NCBI GenBank assembly: GCA_946415665.1
Contig: CAMKTI010000008.1
Location: 1 to 28,056 of the forward strand
DNA: 28,056 nt
Direction: 5' to 3'
From: an uncultured Clostridia bacterium
GTDB lineage: Bacteria; Bacillota; Clostridia; Lachnospirales; CAMVHY01
Numbering within the stretch: the stretch's first letter is position 1; every line of letters starts with the position of its first letter. The notes under the pieces were generated by a model. It did no database searches and was not told the origin of the DNA. It saw only the letters and a program-made list of their open reading frames with translations. The position numbers and the translations under genes were made by a program. This document shows positions 8,932-16,031 of this stretch, piece by piece.

Positions 8932-9609
8932 TTGAATAAAGATAAACAGTTTGCGGTTTTAGGTTTAGGAAGATTTGGACAGAGTTTAGCTTATACTTTG
9001 TTTGAAAATGGCTGTAATGTTTTAGCTTGTGATCATGATTATGATATTGTGCAAGAGTTTTCATCGTGTGCGACGCATGTTGTACAAGTTGATATAACAG
9101 ATGAAAATGCTGTTGAAGCTTTAGGTTTGGGAAATTATGATGTTGTAATAATTGCGACTGGATCGGATATGAATTCGAGTATTATGGCAACACTTATTGC
9201 AAAAGAAAAAGGTGCAAAATATGTTATTGCTAGAGCAGAAAATTTGCTGCAAAAAAAAATTTTTGAGAAAATTGGTGCTGATCGTGTGGTTCTGCCAGAA
9301 TTAGAAATGGGAATAAAATTTGCGACTGGATTAATTACGAGTAATTTGGTTGATTATATAAATTTATCGGAAGAATATAGCATCGCGGAAATTAATGCGA
9401 TAAAAGATTGGTTTGGAAAAAGTATTTTTAAATTAAATATAAGGGCAAAATTTGGTTTGAATATAATTGGTATAAAAAGAAAAAAGAAAATGATAGTTTT
9501 ACCTGAGCCAAAAGAAATTATTTGCGAGGGGGATATTTTAATAATTATTGGTTTAAATACGGATATAGAAAAAGTTAGTGCGAATAAAGAAAACGGTGAG
9601 ATTTTTTAA
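8932..9609 (+). CDS. ktrA: KtrA/TrkA nucleotide-binding regulator of potassium uptake
   Basis: A cytoplasmic RCK-domain protein that forms a ring on KtrB and gates it in response to bound nucleotide. Its 225 residues hold an RCK_N Rossmann fold beginning with FAVLGLGRFGQSLA (glycine-rich loop about 8-21), the acidic residue at the end of the second strand (ACDHD), VVQVDITDE, and an RCK_C domain from about 140. The length is normal for KtrA, which has one N/C pair, unlike the doubled TrkA of enterics. The start is TTG at 8932 with AGGAGTG before it. The stop overlaps the next start (TAATG), suggesting translational coupling. Confidence 0.94.
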   Translation: MNKDKQFAVLGLGRFGQSLAYTLFENGCNVLACDHDYDIVQEFSSCATHVVQVDITDENAVEALGLGNYDVVIIATGSDMNSSIMATLIAKEKGAKYVIARAENLLQKKIFEKIGADRVVLPELEMGIKFATGLITSNLVDYINLSEEYSIAEINAIKDWFGKSIFKLNIRAKFGLNIIGIKRKKKMIVLPEPKEIICEGDILIIIGLNTDIEKVSANKENGEIF

Positions 9610-10424
9610 TGTGTGATAGATGTAAAAAAATTTTTAGTGCGAAAAATGATTTGATAAAAAAGTTAATTGGATTGCGTGAAAAAAAAATTAGAGATAGAGA
9701 TAATGAATTTGTAGTTGAAGGAAAAAAATTTATAGATGAAATAAGTTGTTATGTAAAAATGAAAAAATTGATTGTCGCTGAAAGATATTTTGATTTGTAT
9801 TTTAAAGATAAAAAATTTATGTGTGATGATGTTTTTGTTCTGGAAAATAAATTATTTGATAAAGTAAGCGATGTTAAAAATTCGCAGGGAATTATGGCTA
9901 TATTTGAAAAAAAAAATTTGAGTTTAGATGATTTGTTAAAAAAGATAAGTTTAAAAAAATATTTGTTGGTTGCTTTAGAAAAAATAAATGATCCGGGAAA
10001 TTTGGGAAATATTATTAGAAGTTGTGTTGCGTTTGGAGCAGATGGATTAATTATTTCGAGAGGATCGGTTGATTTATATAATTCGAAAGTTTTAAGAGCA
10101 ACGGCAGGGAATATTTTTAAAATAGATATTTGTGATGATTGTGATTTGGATTTGAGTTTGGATAAATTAAAAAATGATGGGGCAAAAATTTTTGCAACGG
10201 ATTTGATGGCGAAAAAAAATATTTATGATATAGATTTTAGTTGTAAAAGCGTAATTATATTTGGGAATGAAGCAAATGGAATTTCGAGAGAGATTTTATG
10301 TAAAGCAGATGAAAAAATAAAAATTAGAATGAAAAAAAATATAGAATCGTTGAATATTTCTGTCGCGGCTGGCATTTTATTAAATAAAATATTTATGGAC
10401 AGGAGTGATTTTTTTGGCTTATGA
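9609..10424 (+). CDS. TrmH/SpoU-family RNA 2'-O-methyltransferase
   Basis: A SPOUT-fold enzyme that uses S-adenosylmethionine to methylate a ribose 2'-OH in rRNA or tRNA. The 271 residues hold an N-terminal substrate-binding part with RDNEFVVEGKKFIDE (about 35-49). The catalytic domain follows with motif 1 NDPGNLGNIIRSCVAFGADG (catalytic Arg in IIR), motif 2 IIFGNEANGISREIL and motif 3 IKIRMKKNIESLNISVAAGI, which form the trefoil knot. The target nucleotide cannot be read from the sequence. ATG 9609 overlaps the ktrA stop by one base, and the TGA at 10422-10424 overlaps the lgt start region. ktrB-ktrA-SpoU arrangements are, from memory, known in Clostridia. Confidence 0.92.
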   Translation: MCDRCKKIFSAKNDLIKKLIGLREKKIRDRDNEFVVEGKKFIDEISCYVKMKKLIVAERYFDLYFKDKKFMCDDVFVLENKLFDKVSDVKNSQGIMAIFEKKNLSLDDLLKKISLKKYLLVALEKINDPGNLGNIIRSCVAFGADGLIISRGSVDLYNSKVLRATAGNIFKIDICDDCDLDLSLDKLKNDGAKIFATDLMAKKNIYDIDFSCKSVIIFGNEANGISREILCKADEKIKIRMKKNIESLNISVAAGILLNKIFMDRSDFFGL

Positions 10425-11268
10425 CGTTTGGTTTCCGTATTTGAATTTAAAAATTAAAAATTTGCCTCGGATAGCGTTTAGATTATTTGGTTTAGATATT
10501 TATTTTTATGGAATAATTATTGGACTTGCGATTATTTTTGGGATGCTTGTTGTTGTATATAAAGCAAAAAAAAGTTATCAGAATGAGGATGAATATATAG
10601 ATTTTATTTTTTGGGCGATAATTTTTGGAATAATCGGAGCTAGAATTTATTATATTTTGTTCTCGTGGGATAATTATAAATTTGACTTGAAAAAAATTTT
10701 TTTTATTAGACAAGGTGGAATTGCGATTTATGGTGCGATCATAGCGGCTGGCTTGACCGCGATTTTTTATTGCAAAAAAAAAAATCTGGATTTAAAAGTT
10801 TTTTGTGATACATGTACGTATGGATTATTGACAGGACAAATAATTGGACGTTGGGGAAATTTTTTCAATCGTGAAGCATTTGGCAGAGAAGCAAATAATT
10901 TTTTTGCGATGAGATATTTAGCATCGAAAGTTAATTTTTATGACGAGATAAAACCGATAATAATAGATAATTTTAAATATATACAAGTGCATCCGACATT
11001 TTTATATGAGTCTGTTTGGAATTTGTTTATATTAATTTTTTTAATTTGGTATGAGAAACGAAAAAAATTTGACGGCGAGATATTTTTGCTTTATTTGTTT
11101 TTTTATGCTGTTGGAAGATTTTTTATAGAAGGCTTGCGAGTTGATAAATTATTATTATTTTCTTTCCCAATATCACAAATAGTTTCGGTCATAATATTTA
11201 TTTTTGCTGGGATTATTTTAATTAAAAAATATTTTTTTGCAGACGATAAAAAGATATTTAAAAAATAA
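10414..11268 (+). CDS. lgt: Prolipoprotein diacylglyceryl transferase
   Basis: A membrane enzyme that moves a diacylglyceryl group from phosphatidylglycerol to the lipobox cysteine of prolipoproteins, the first step of lipoprotein maturation. It has about seven membrane segments and the Lgt signature GRWGNFFNREAFG (about 145-157), as well as GIAIYGAIIAAG, HPTFLYESVWN and FIEGLRVDKL, all conserved in the family. I chose TTG 10414 as start because AGGAGTGA (10401-10408) lies 8 bases before it. A GTG at 10405 is also in frame but overlaps that ribosome binding site. With the TTG start the gene overlaps the methyltransferase by 11 bases and the product has 284 residues. It is the last gene of the operon and is followed by a strong terminator. 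Confidence 0.94.
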   Translation: MAYDVWFPYLNLKIKNLPRIAFRLFGLDIYFYGIIIGLAIIFGMLVVVYKAKKSYQNEDEYIDFIFWAIIFGIIGARIYYILFSWDNYKFDLKKIFFIRQGGIAIYGAIIAAGLTAIFYCKKKNLDLKVFCDTCTYGLLTGQIIGRWGNFFNREAFGREANNFFAMRYLASKVNFYDEIKPIIIDNFKYIQVHPTFLYESVWNLFILIFLIWYEKRKKFDGEIFLLYLFFYAVGRFFIEGLRVDKLLLFSFPISQIVSVIIFIFAGIILIKKYFFADDKKIFKK

Positions 11269-11287
11269 ATTTATATGATTAAAAATT

Positions 11288-11312
11288 AAGCGTACATATG
11301 TACGCTTTTTTT
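11288..11312 (+). terminator. Rho-independent terminator after lgt
   Basis: A perfect palindrome, AGCGTACATATGTACGCT (11289-11306), followed by T7 (to 11312). It ends the whiA-lgt operon. Confidence 0.85.
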
Positions 11313-11333
11313 GTTGAGAAAATATTTTTTGTT

Positions 11334-11363
11334 AAAAACAAAAAACACTCGGCAAGCGAGTGT
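11334..11363 (-). terminator. Rho-independent terminator after the deubiquitinase gene
   Basis: On the minus strand ACACTCG (11363-11357), a 5-base loop, and CGAGTGT (11351-11345), followed by T-rich sequence (complement of the A-run at 11333-11345). It lies 22 bases after the stop of the gene at 11386-14079 and faces the lgt terminator. Confidence 0.85.
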
Positions 11364-11385
11364 GCGTAATATTATTTTAAACTTG

Positions 11386-14079
11386 TTATAAACCTTGTTT
11401 ATAGTATGGATTGTCGTTATTTATTTTTGGGTTATCATATGGATTATCGTTTCCATACGTTCCAAATTTTGACATGATGTTGCCTTTATAATATTTTTCT
11501 TTTAGATTATTACTGAATCCACTTCCAGTTCCATCTCCAGGCAAACAAGATCTGACCGCTTCCTTTAATGAATTATAAAAACAGCCAAGAAGAAATAAAA
11601 CGACAGCTAGAATCGCTACTATAATACATGCGATTGTAAGAGCTTTAAGAGTTAAAACTATAGTGGCAATGCCAAAAACTCCACTAAATCCAAAAACAGT
11701 TTTTCGGCCCGTAGTATACTTAGCAGATGAGGTATAAGATTCATCAGACTTATTATATATAAAGTTTGTCGTGTTAGTATCGCTATCAAAATTATCCTTC
11801 ATTAAATCTTGATTATCATTTATCATCTCTTGTTTTATCTGTCCATTTTGATCCAAAATTCCAACATTTTGATCTTGCAGACGGTCTTTAAAAGATCCCA
11901 CTGCACTTTTAAAATCTTCGTCAGTCGGATTATCTTTTTGTAAATCATAATTTTTTGCTTTCGCACTGATTAAATACAAAGGTGATTTAGTTATACCCTT
12001 ACCATTTTTATCAAACGCTATCTCAGAAATATCTTCCCTAATATTTTCGCCAGCGTTATCGTACTTGCCTTTATCACATTTTTTATATACATAATTAGCG
12101 CCGTTTTCTGACGTGTTTTTCAAAATTTGATTTATATTGTCTGTAATAAATTGCTCATGTTTTGCACCTAGATCGACAAAATTTATATCCACATTTTTAT
12201 CATCGCAAAAATGCCATTTACCTTCTTTAATATCCTTAACATAAGAAACCCAATGAGTTTCTTTAAACTCTCCATTTGGAGCATATCCATTGTTAAGATG
12301 TGTTCCTATAGAAATTAATTCAAAATAATTATTACCGGATTTAACAAAAGCAGGCATATTTTTTGGATTTTTTATTTGTCTTGGATAACCTGGTGAGAAG
12401 TCAGTCCAAACATTATTTTTCAAATTTGCTTGCGTCTCAGGCTGAATACTAATTACAGTCAATGTCGATTCTGAAGAAAAAAATTGCATAGATACAAAAC
12501 GGTCACTATCATATGGCATACTACACTTACTACAGTACATCTGATTTTCTCCTGTAAATTTTTCTTTGTAATTAAAGTGAGTTAAAAGTTTGCTTAATTT
12601 TGGCTTTGAACCAAATCTATGTTTACCGTTTTCGAATTTTAATCCGTCTCCATCTATTTGATAATTTATTGAAACATGATCCTGATCGTTTGTGCATTTC
12701 GTTGCTGATTTATCTACTGATGCTGAAATAGTATAAAACATTTTGGACATAGGCGAAGAGTTTGTACTCTCACAGAAGTGAGTATAAACACTAATACTAT
12801 TTTTTTTATTTTCAATTTCACTTGATCGTGGCAAATTTTTGCTAACAGAAATACCTAATTCATTATGCAATTCTAGCATCATGTTCTGCTTGTAATCGTC
12901 AACATCATTCACACCAGGCTTTAAAGATAATTTTTTGATGCCGACAACCCGATCTGCAAAATCATCTGTTTTATGGTACCGCTCACCACTGTTTTTTGAA
13001 TCATGCACTCGTTTCATATACATAGCTATTTCATAAGACAATGGAAATTTTTCTTTTATAACGTTTTGTTCTGCACTGGATTTCTTGCTGATCCTCTTTC
13101 CTAACTCTAAAAAGTACAAATAAAAACTTGGAATATGGGAAATCATACTATTAAATGCATTGAACCAACAATGAGAAGATCCATTATCATGTCCAAGAAA
13201 AGGAATTTCAACATCTGCCAGCTCATTTTCCGTGATATTAATAGCAGAATGATTTATCGGATCCCAAAAAGATAATTTGCCTGGATTATTTTTACCCTTC
13301 AAATCTGTATAAGCAGGAATCCATCCATTTAATCCATCAAAATCCATATTAGTATAATCTTTACATGTTTGGGCATCTTCTTCGGATTTTTCTTTAAAAT
13401 AAAATTTAATTATGCGACTAAGATCTCGAACCGCTTCCATTTTTTCAGCAATTGCTTGCTGTTCATCTGCATTATTATAACCTGAATTTTGTTGTTTTTT
13501 ACGTTCGAAGTCGCTTGTAGCCTCTTGGATTTCTTTAACCAATTGACGTATACGAACATTAACTGCGACATAAAATTGTTTTTTGTTCGAACCAAGATTC
13601 ATTGCTTCAAGTATGCCATCTATAGAATAGTTATCTTCCTGTTCTCGTAAATATTCACCACCAAGTTGCATTCCCAAAAAATCCGGTGAACCATCCGTTA
13701 CCATATTAATATTGTTGTTTTGTGGTGCCCGATTATTAATATTGTTTTGCTTGTTATTTTCTGATGCATTTAGTATTTCCTTCATTTTAGCCAATATTAT
13801 TGGATTCATCATTGGATTCATCATTGGATTCATCATTGGATTTATCATTGGATTATATGGATTCATCACTGGATTATTAATCCCATTTTGAGGTATATTC
13901 ACTGGATTCATCATTGGATTCATCATTGGATTTATCATTGGATTATATGGATTCATCACTGGATTATTAATCCCATTTTGAGGTATATTCACTGGATTCA
14001 TACTCGGTTGATATGGATTAATTATGTTTGAATTCATCATCATTGGAACATTATTCATGCATTGGCCCATTTGACTCAT
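11386..14079 (-). CDS. USP-type ubiquitin-specific protease (deubiquitinase) with Met/Asn/Pro repeats and C-terminal membrane anchor
   Basis: Peptidase family C19 enzymes cut ubiquitin from proteins. Bacteria have no canonical ubiquitin, so a host target is the plain inference. In the 897-residue product, the Cys box NGSSHCWFNAFNSMISHIP places the nucleophile at Cys304 (compare GNTCYMNS of eukaryotic USPs). One CxxC (YCSKC) sits in the fingers region, followed by STLTVISIQ where eukaryotic USPs have the strand before LKRF. The His box ETHWVSYVKD, then KWHFCDDKNV, gives His609 and Asp626. The 17-residue His-Asp spacing is as in human USP7. Residues about 15-100 are low-complexity MNP/NPMMNP repeats. 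Residues about 797-836 form a hydrophobic double segment, followed by a polar tail. I chose ATG 14079, not an upstream start, because GGGGGAG (14094-14088) precedes it at the right distance. No signal peptide is seen. The usual second CxxC pair was not found. Confidence 0.88.
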   Translation of the reverse strand: MSQMGQCMNNVPMMMNSNIINPYQPSMNPVNIPQNGINNPVMNPYNPMINPMMNPMMNPVNIPQNGINNPVMNPYNPMINPMMNPMMNPMMNPIILAKMKEILNASENNKQNNINNRAPQNNNINMVTDGSPDFLGMQLGGEYLREQEDNYSIDGILEAMNLGSNKKQFYVAVNVRIRQLVKEIQEATSDFERKKQQNSGYNNADEQQAIAEKMEAVRDLSRIIKFYFKEKSEEDAQTCKDYTNMDFDGLNGWIPAYTDLKGKNNPGKLSFWDPINHSAINITENELADVEIPFLGHDNGSSHCWFNAFNSMISHIPSFYLYFLELGKRISKKSSAEQNVIKEKFPLSYEIAMYMKRVHDSKNSGERYHKTDDFADRVVGIKKLSLKPGVNDVDDYKQNMMLELHNELGISVSKNLPRSSEIENKKNSISVYTHFCESTNSSPMSKMFYTISASVDKSATKCTNDQDHVSINYQIDGDGLKFENGKHRFGSKPKLSKLLTHFNYKEKFTGENQMYCSKCSMPYDSDRFVSMQFFSSESTLTVISIQPETQANLKNNVWTDFSPGYPRQIKNPKNMPAFVKSGNNYFELISIGTHLNNGYAPNGEFKETHWVSYVKDIKEGKWHFCDDKNVDINFVDLGAKHEQFITDNINQILKNTSENGANYVYKKCDKGKYDNAGENIREDISEIAFDKNGKGITKSPLYLISAKAKNYDLQKDNPTDEDFKSAVGSFKDRLQDQNVGILDQNGQIKQEMINDNQDLMKDNFDSDTNTTNFIYNKSDESYTSSAKYTTGRKTVFGFSGVFGIATIVLTLKALTIACIIVAILAVVLFLLGCFYNSLKEAVRSCLPGDGTGSGFSNNLKEKYYKGNIMSKFGTYGNDNPYDNPKINNDNPYYKQGL
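13801..14001 (-). repeat. 90-bp tandem repeat with nested 12-bp units in the deubiquitinase gene
   Basis: The block 13861-13950 recurs from 13951, identical for at least 51 bases, and the bases just before 13861 match 13911-13950, giving slightly over two copies of a 90-bp unit (30 residues). Nested in it is a shorter unit, complement of TGGATTCATCAT, encoding Met-Met-Asn-Pro. The copies are identical at DNA level, so the expansion is recent or kept uniform. Confidence 0.9.
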
Positions 14080-14148
14080 TATTTTAACTCCCCCTATAGA
14101 ATAAAAAATAAGTTTCATAACAATAAAACTAAAATAAATTACAACTAC

Positions 14149-14178
14149 ATTGTACAACTAAAAAATATTGTTTGTCAA
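14149..14178 (-). promoter_or_regulatory. Promoter of the deubiquitinase gene
   Basis: On the minus strand TTGACA (14178-14173), an 18-base spacer, and TACAAT (14154-14149). It is near consensus, about 70 bases before the start codon, so the gene is expressed from its own housekeeping-type promoter. Confidence 0.75.
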
Positions 14179-14316
14179 GCGTTTTATCTTTTGATTTTAA
14201 TTTTTTTGCACTGGTAGATCGAAAAAAATAAATAATAAATATAAATGATTACGCCAAACTTAAATTATAAACCAAAATGTATTTATTTTCAAATAAAAAA
14301 ATAAGTACTAACATTT

Positions 14317-15387
14317 TTATTTGCGGACAAAAAAACCGCTAATAAAAAAATTAGCACTTAGATTCTTTTTTGTTTCTAAATTAAATTCTCGCTCCAAAAG
14401 AAAATTATCGGCATCATACTTACAAATTTTTTTTTGATCGACAGAATAAATTTTATTTTTATCAAGCCAAACTTGATAGGGAAAATTATTTATATCAACT
14501 AATTTTTTTTCGCCCGTATCCAAATTATAAACGCTGAGTTTTTTTTGGTTTTGATGCCAATCGTCATGCGAAATAATTAATTTATTCTTATAAAGCAAAA
14601 TTTGTTTCGGCGAAATTTCATCGAGATAGATTTTTTTTATTTTATTAGCGCGAAGATTTAAACCATATAAAACATCATTTTCGTTTTCAATAAAGCTTCC
14701 GTCCTGTTTTTTTATTTGTGACAAACCGCCAAAAAAAATATTATCCATTATTTTTATAAAATCATATTGTCCGACACTAAACTTTTTTATATCAATCTTT
14801 TTAATTATCTTTAATTCATTCGCTTCGATTACATAAATAAAATTTTTTATCTGATTATGAACGAAATTTCCAAATGCAAATAATTTCCCATCATAAATTT
14901 TCATGTGCGTAATATAACATTCTGGAATAATTAATTTTTGGTTTATATTTTTTTTTAAATTATGTTTAACAATATTTGCGCTGCCAGTACAATTTGCAGC
15001 ATAAATATTTTCTTTATCAACACAAAAACATGTATTAAATTTTTGACCGACATCATGAATTTTATATTTTTTTTTATCAAAATCCAGTTCCAAAACTTTT
15101 GACTTTAATAAAAAATCCGTCCCCTTTATATTTATAAAAATTTTATTTTCGATAGACTTAGGAAAATCCCAACAATGTGAAAGCCCGCCATAATTTATTT
15201 TTACGCGCGAAATAAAATTTAAATTCTCGTCAAACAAACTTATATAAGATTTAAATTTTGTGGACGAAGTTTGAATCACAGCGATTTTAAAATCATGTTT
15301 AAAAATCTGGTTTAAATTATCTTTTTTACAAACAAAAATCAATAAAAAAGCTAACACAAGCAAAATTAAAATATCATTTTTTTTCAT
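14317..15387 (-). CDS. Exported or membrane-anchored beta-propeller-like protein, function unknown
   Basis: 356 residues. An N-terminal hydrophobic segment (about 6-20) with Lys before it acts as signal peptide or anchor. LIFVCKK resembles a lipobox only weakly, because the residue before Cys is Val. The rest is rich in beta strands with recurring blades of the type KIYDGKLFAFGN, ENKIFINIKG, YKNKLIISHDD and LDKNKIYSVDQKKICKYD, which suggests a YncE/quinoprotein-like beta-propeller outside the membrane. No catalytic motif was recognised, so a binding role is more likely. ATG 15387 overlaps the end of the upstream NlpC/P60-type gene by 14 bases, so the two are translationally coupled and probably act together at the cell surface. 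Confidence 0.65.
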   Translation of the reverse strand: MKKNDILILLVLAFLLIFVCKKDNLNQIFKHDFKIAVIQTSSTKFKSYISLFDENLNFISRVKINYGGLSHCWDFPKSIENKIFINIKGTDFLLKSKVLELDFDKKKYKIHDVGQKFNTCFCVDKENIYAANCTGSANIVKHNLKKNINQKLIIPECYITHMKIYDGKLFAFGNFVHNQIKNFIYVIEANELKIIKKIDIKKFSVGQYDFIKIMDNIFFGGLSQIKKQDGSFIENENDVLYGLNLRANKIKKIYLDEISPKQILLYKNKLIISHDDWHQNQKKLSVYNLDTGEKKLVDINNFPYQVWLDKNKIYSVDQKKICKYDADNFLLEREFNLETKKNLSANFFISGFFVRK

Positions 15388-15955
15388 GGCAAATATCTTT
15401 TAAGTAAATAATTTCAGTAGCTTGATTTGACACAAAATCAATTGGAAATAAAATTAGTGGACGATTTGGAGCAATATCTGTTTGACAAGTTTTATAATAT
15501 GCTGTCCATATTATTTGAGAACAATAGAATTTTTTTGCTTCCGCATTTCTCCAGTTAAAAAAATTATAGTTATATTTTTTATTGATTTGGTTTTGCGACC
15601 AATTCGCCGCCAAAAAAGATTTTTGCCTTGAAATTGATTTCGGAACCGAACAGTAACAAGTTTTTTTTGATATATCCCAATCATTTGGACCGTAATGAAC
15701 TCCTTCAAAACAACTTGATTCAATTATTTGATTTGAATTTATGATCATACCAGCATGTCCAACAAAAGGAAGTATTTCATTATCGCTAGTAATTAAAATC
15801 GCGCCGGAAAAATCTTTTGGATAACGAGAAAGATTTATATCTACATTGTTTGTTTTTGAATATAAAATTTTTTGATCGAAATCATTTTGACTAACGATAT
15901 TTACCGATGTAAGAAAAAAAATTATTAGGCCGACAAATATTTTTTTTTTGCGCAT
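15374..15955 (-). CDS. Secreted YycO/YiiX-type NlpC/P60-superfamily cysteine hydrolase
   Basis: 193 residues. The signal peptide is visible (MRKKK then a hydrophobic stretch to about residue 20). The mature part follows the permuted NlpC/P60 (papain-like) pattern of YycO, YiiX and YebB proteins: GAILITSDN near the start; VGHAGMII with His67; QIIES and EGVHYGPNDW; KYNYNFFNW; and KKFYCSQIIWTAY with Cys145 as likely nucleophile. Relatives cleave amide or ester bonds in cell-wall or lipid substrates. The actual substrate cannot be read here. The start ATG 15955 has GAGGG 7-8 bases before it. A weak -10 (TATAAT, 15989-15984) lies upstream. The TGA stop overlaps the start of the downstream beta-propeller gene. 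Confidence 0.8.
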   Translation of the reverse strand: MRKKKIFVGLIIFFLTSVNIVSQNDFDQKILYSKTNNVDINLSRYPKDFSGAILITSDNEILPFVGHAGMIINSNQIIESSCFEGVHYGPNDWDISKKTCYCSVPKSISRQKSFLAANWSQNQINKKYNYNFFNWRNAEAKKFYCSQIIWTAYYKTCQTDIAPNRPLILFPIDFVSNQATEIIYLKDICHEKK

Positions 15956-15983
15956 AAATATCCCTCGAGGTTTTTTTGGGTTT

Positions 15984-15989
15984 ATTATA
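15984..15989 (-). promoter_or_regulatory. Possible -10 box of the NlpC/P60 - propeller pair
   Basis: TATAAT on the minus strand about 30 bases before the ATG at 15955. No good -35 was found, so this is a weak call. Confidence 0.4.
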
Positions 15990-16031
15990 TACGAGAAAAA
16001 TTAAAGATTGCTATCGGAATCAAAATCATCG

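Noticed and set aside
13801..14001. CRISPR-like repeat array
   Set aside because: The repeats are contiguous, in frame and coding, without unique spacers.
14317..15387. Lipoprotein call for the propeller-like protein, prompted by Cys after the hydrophobic segment and lgt nearby
   Set aside because: LIFVCKK has Val before the Cys, which does not fit the usual Ala/Gly/Ser at that position, so the lipobox is not supported.
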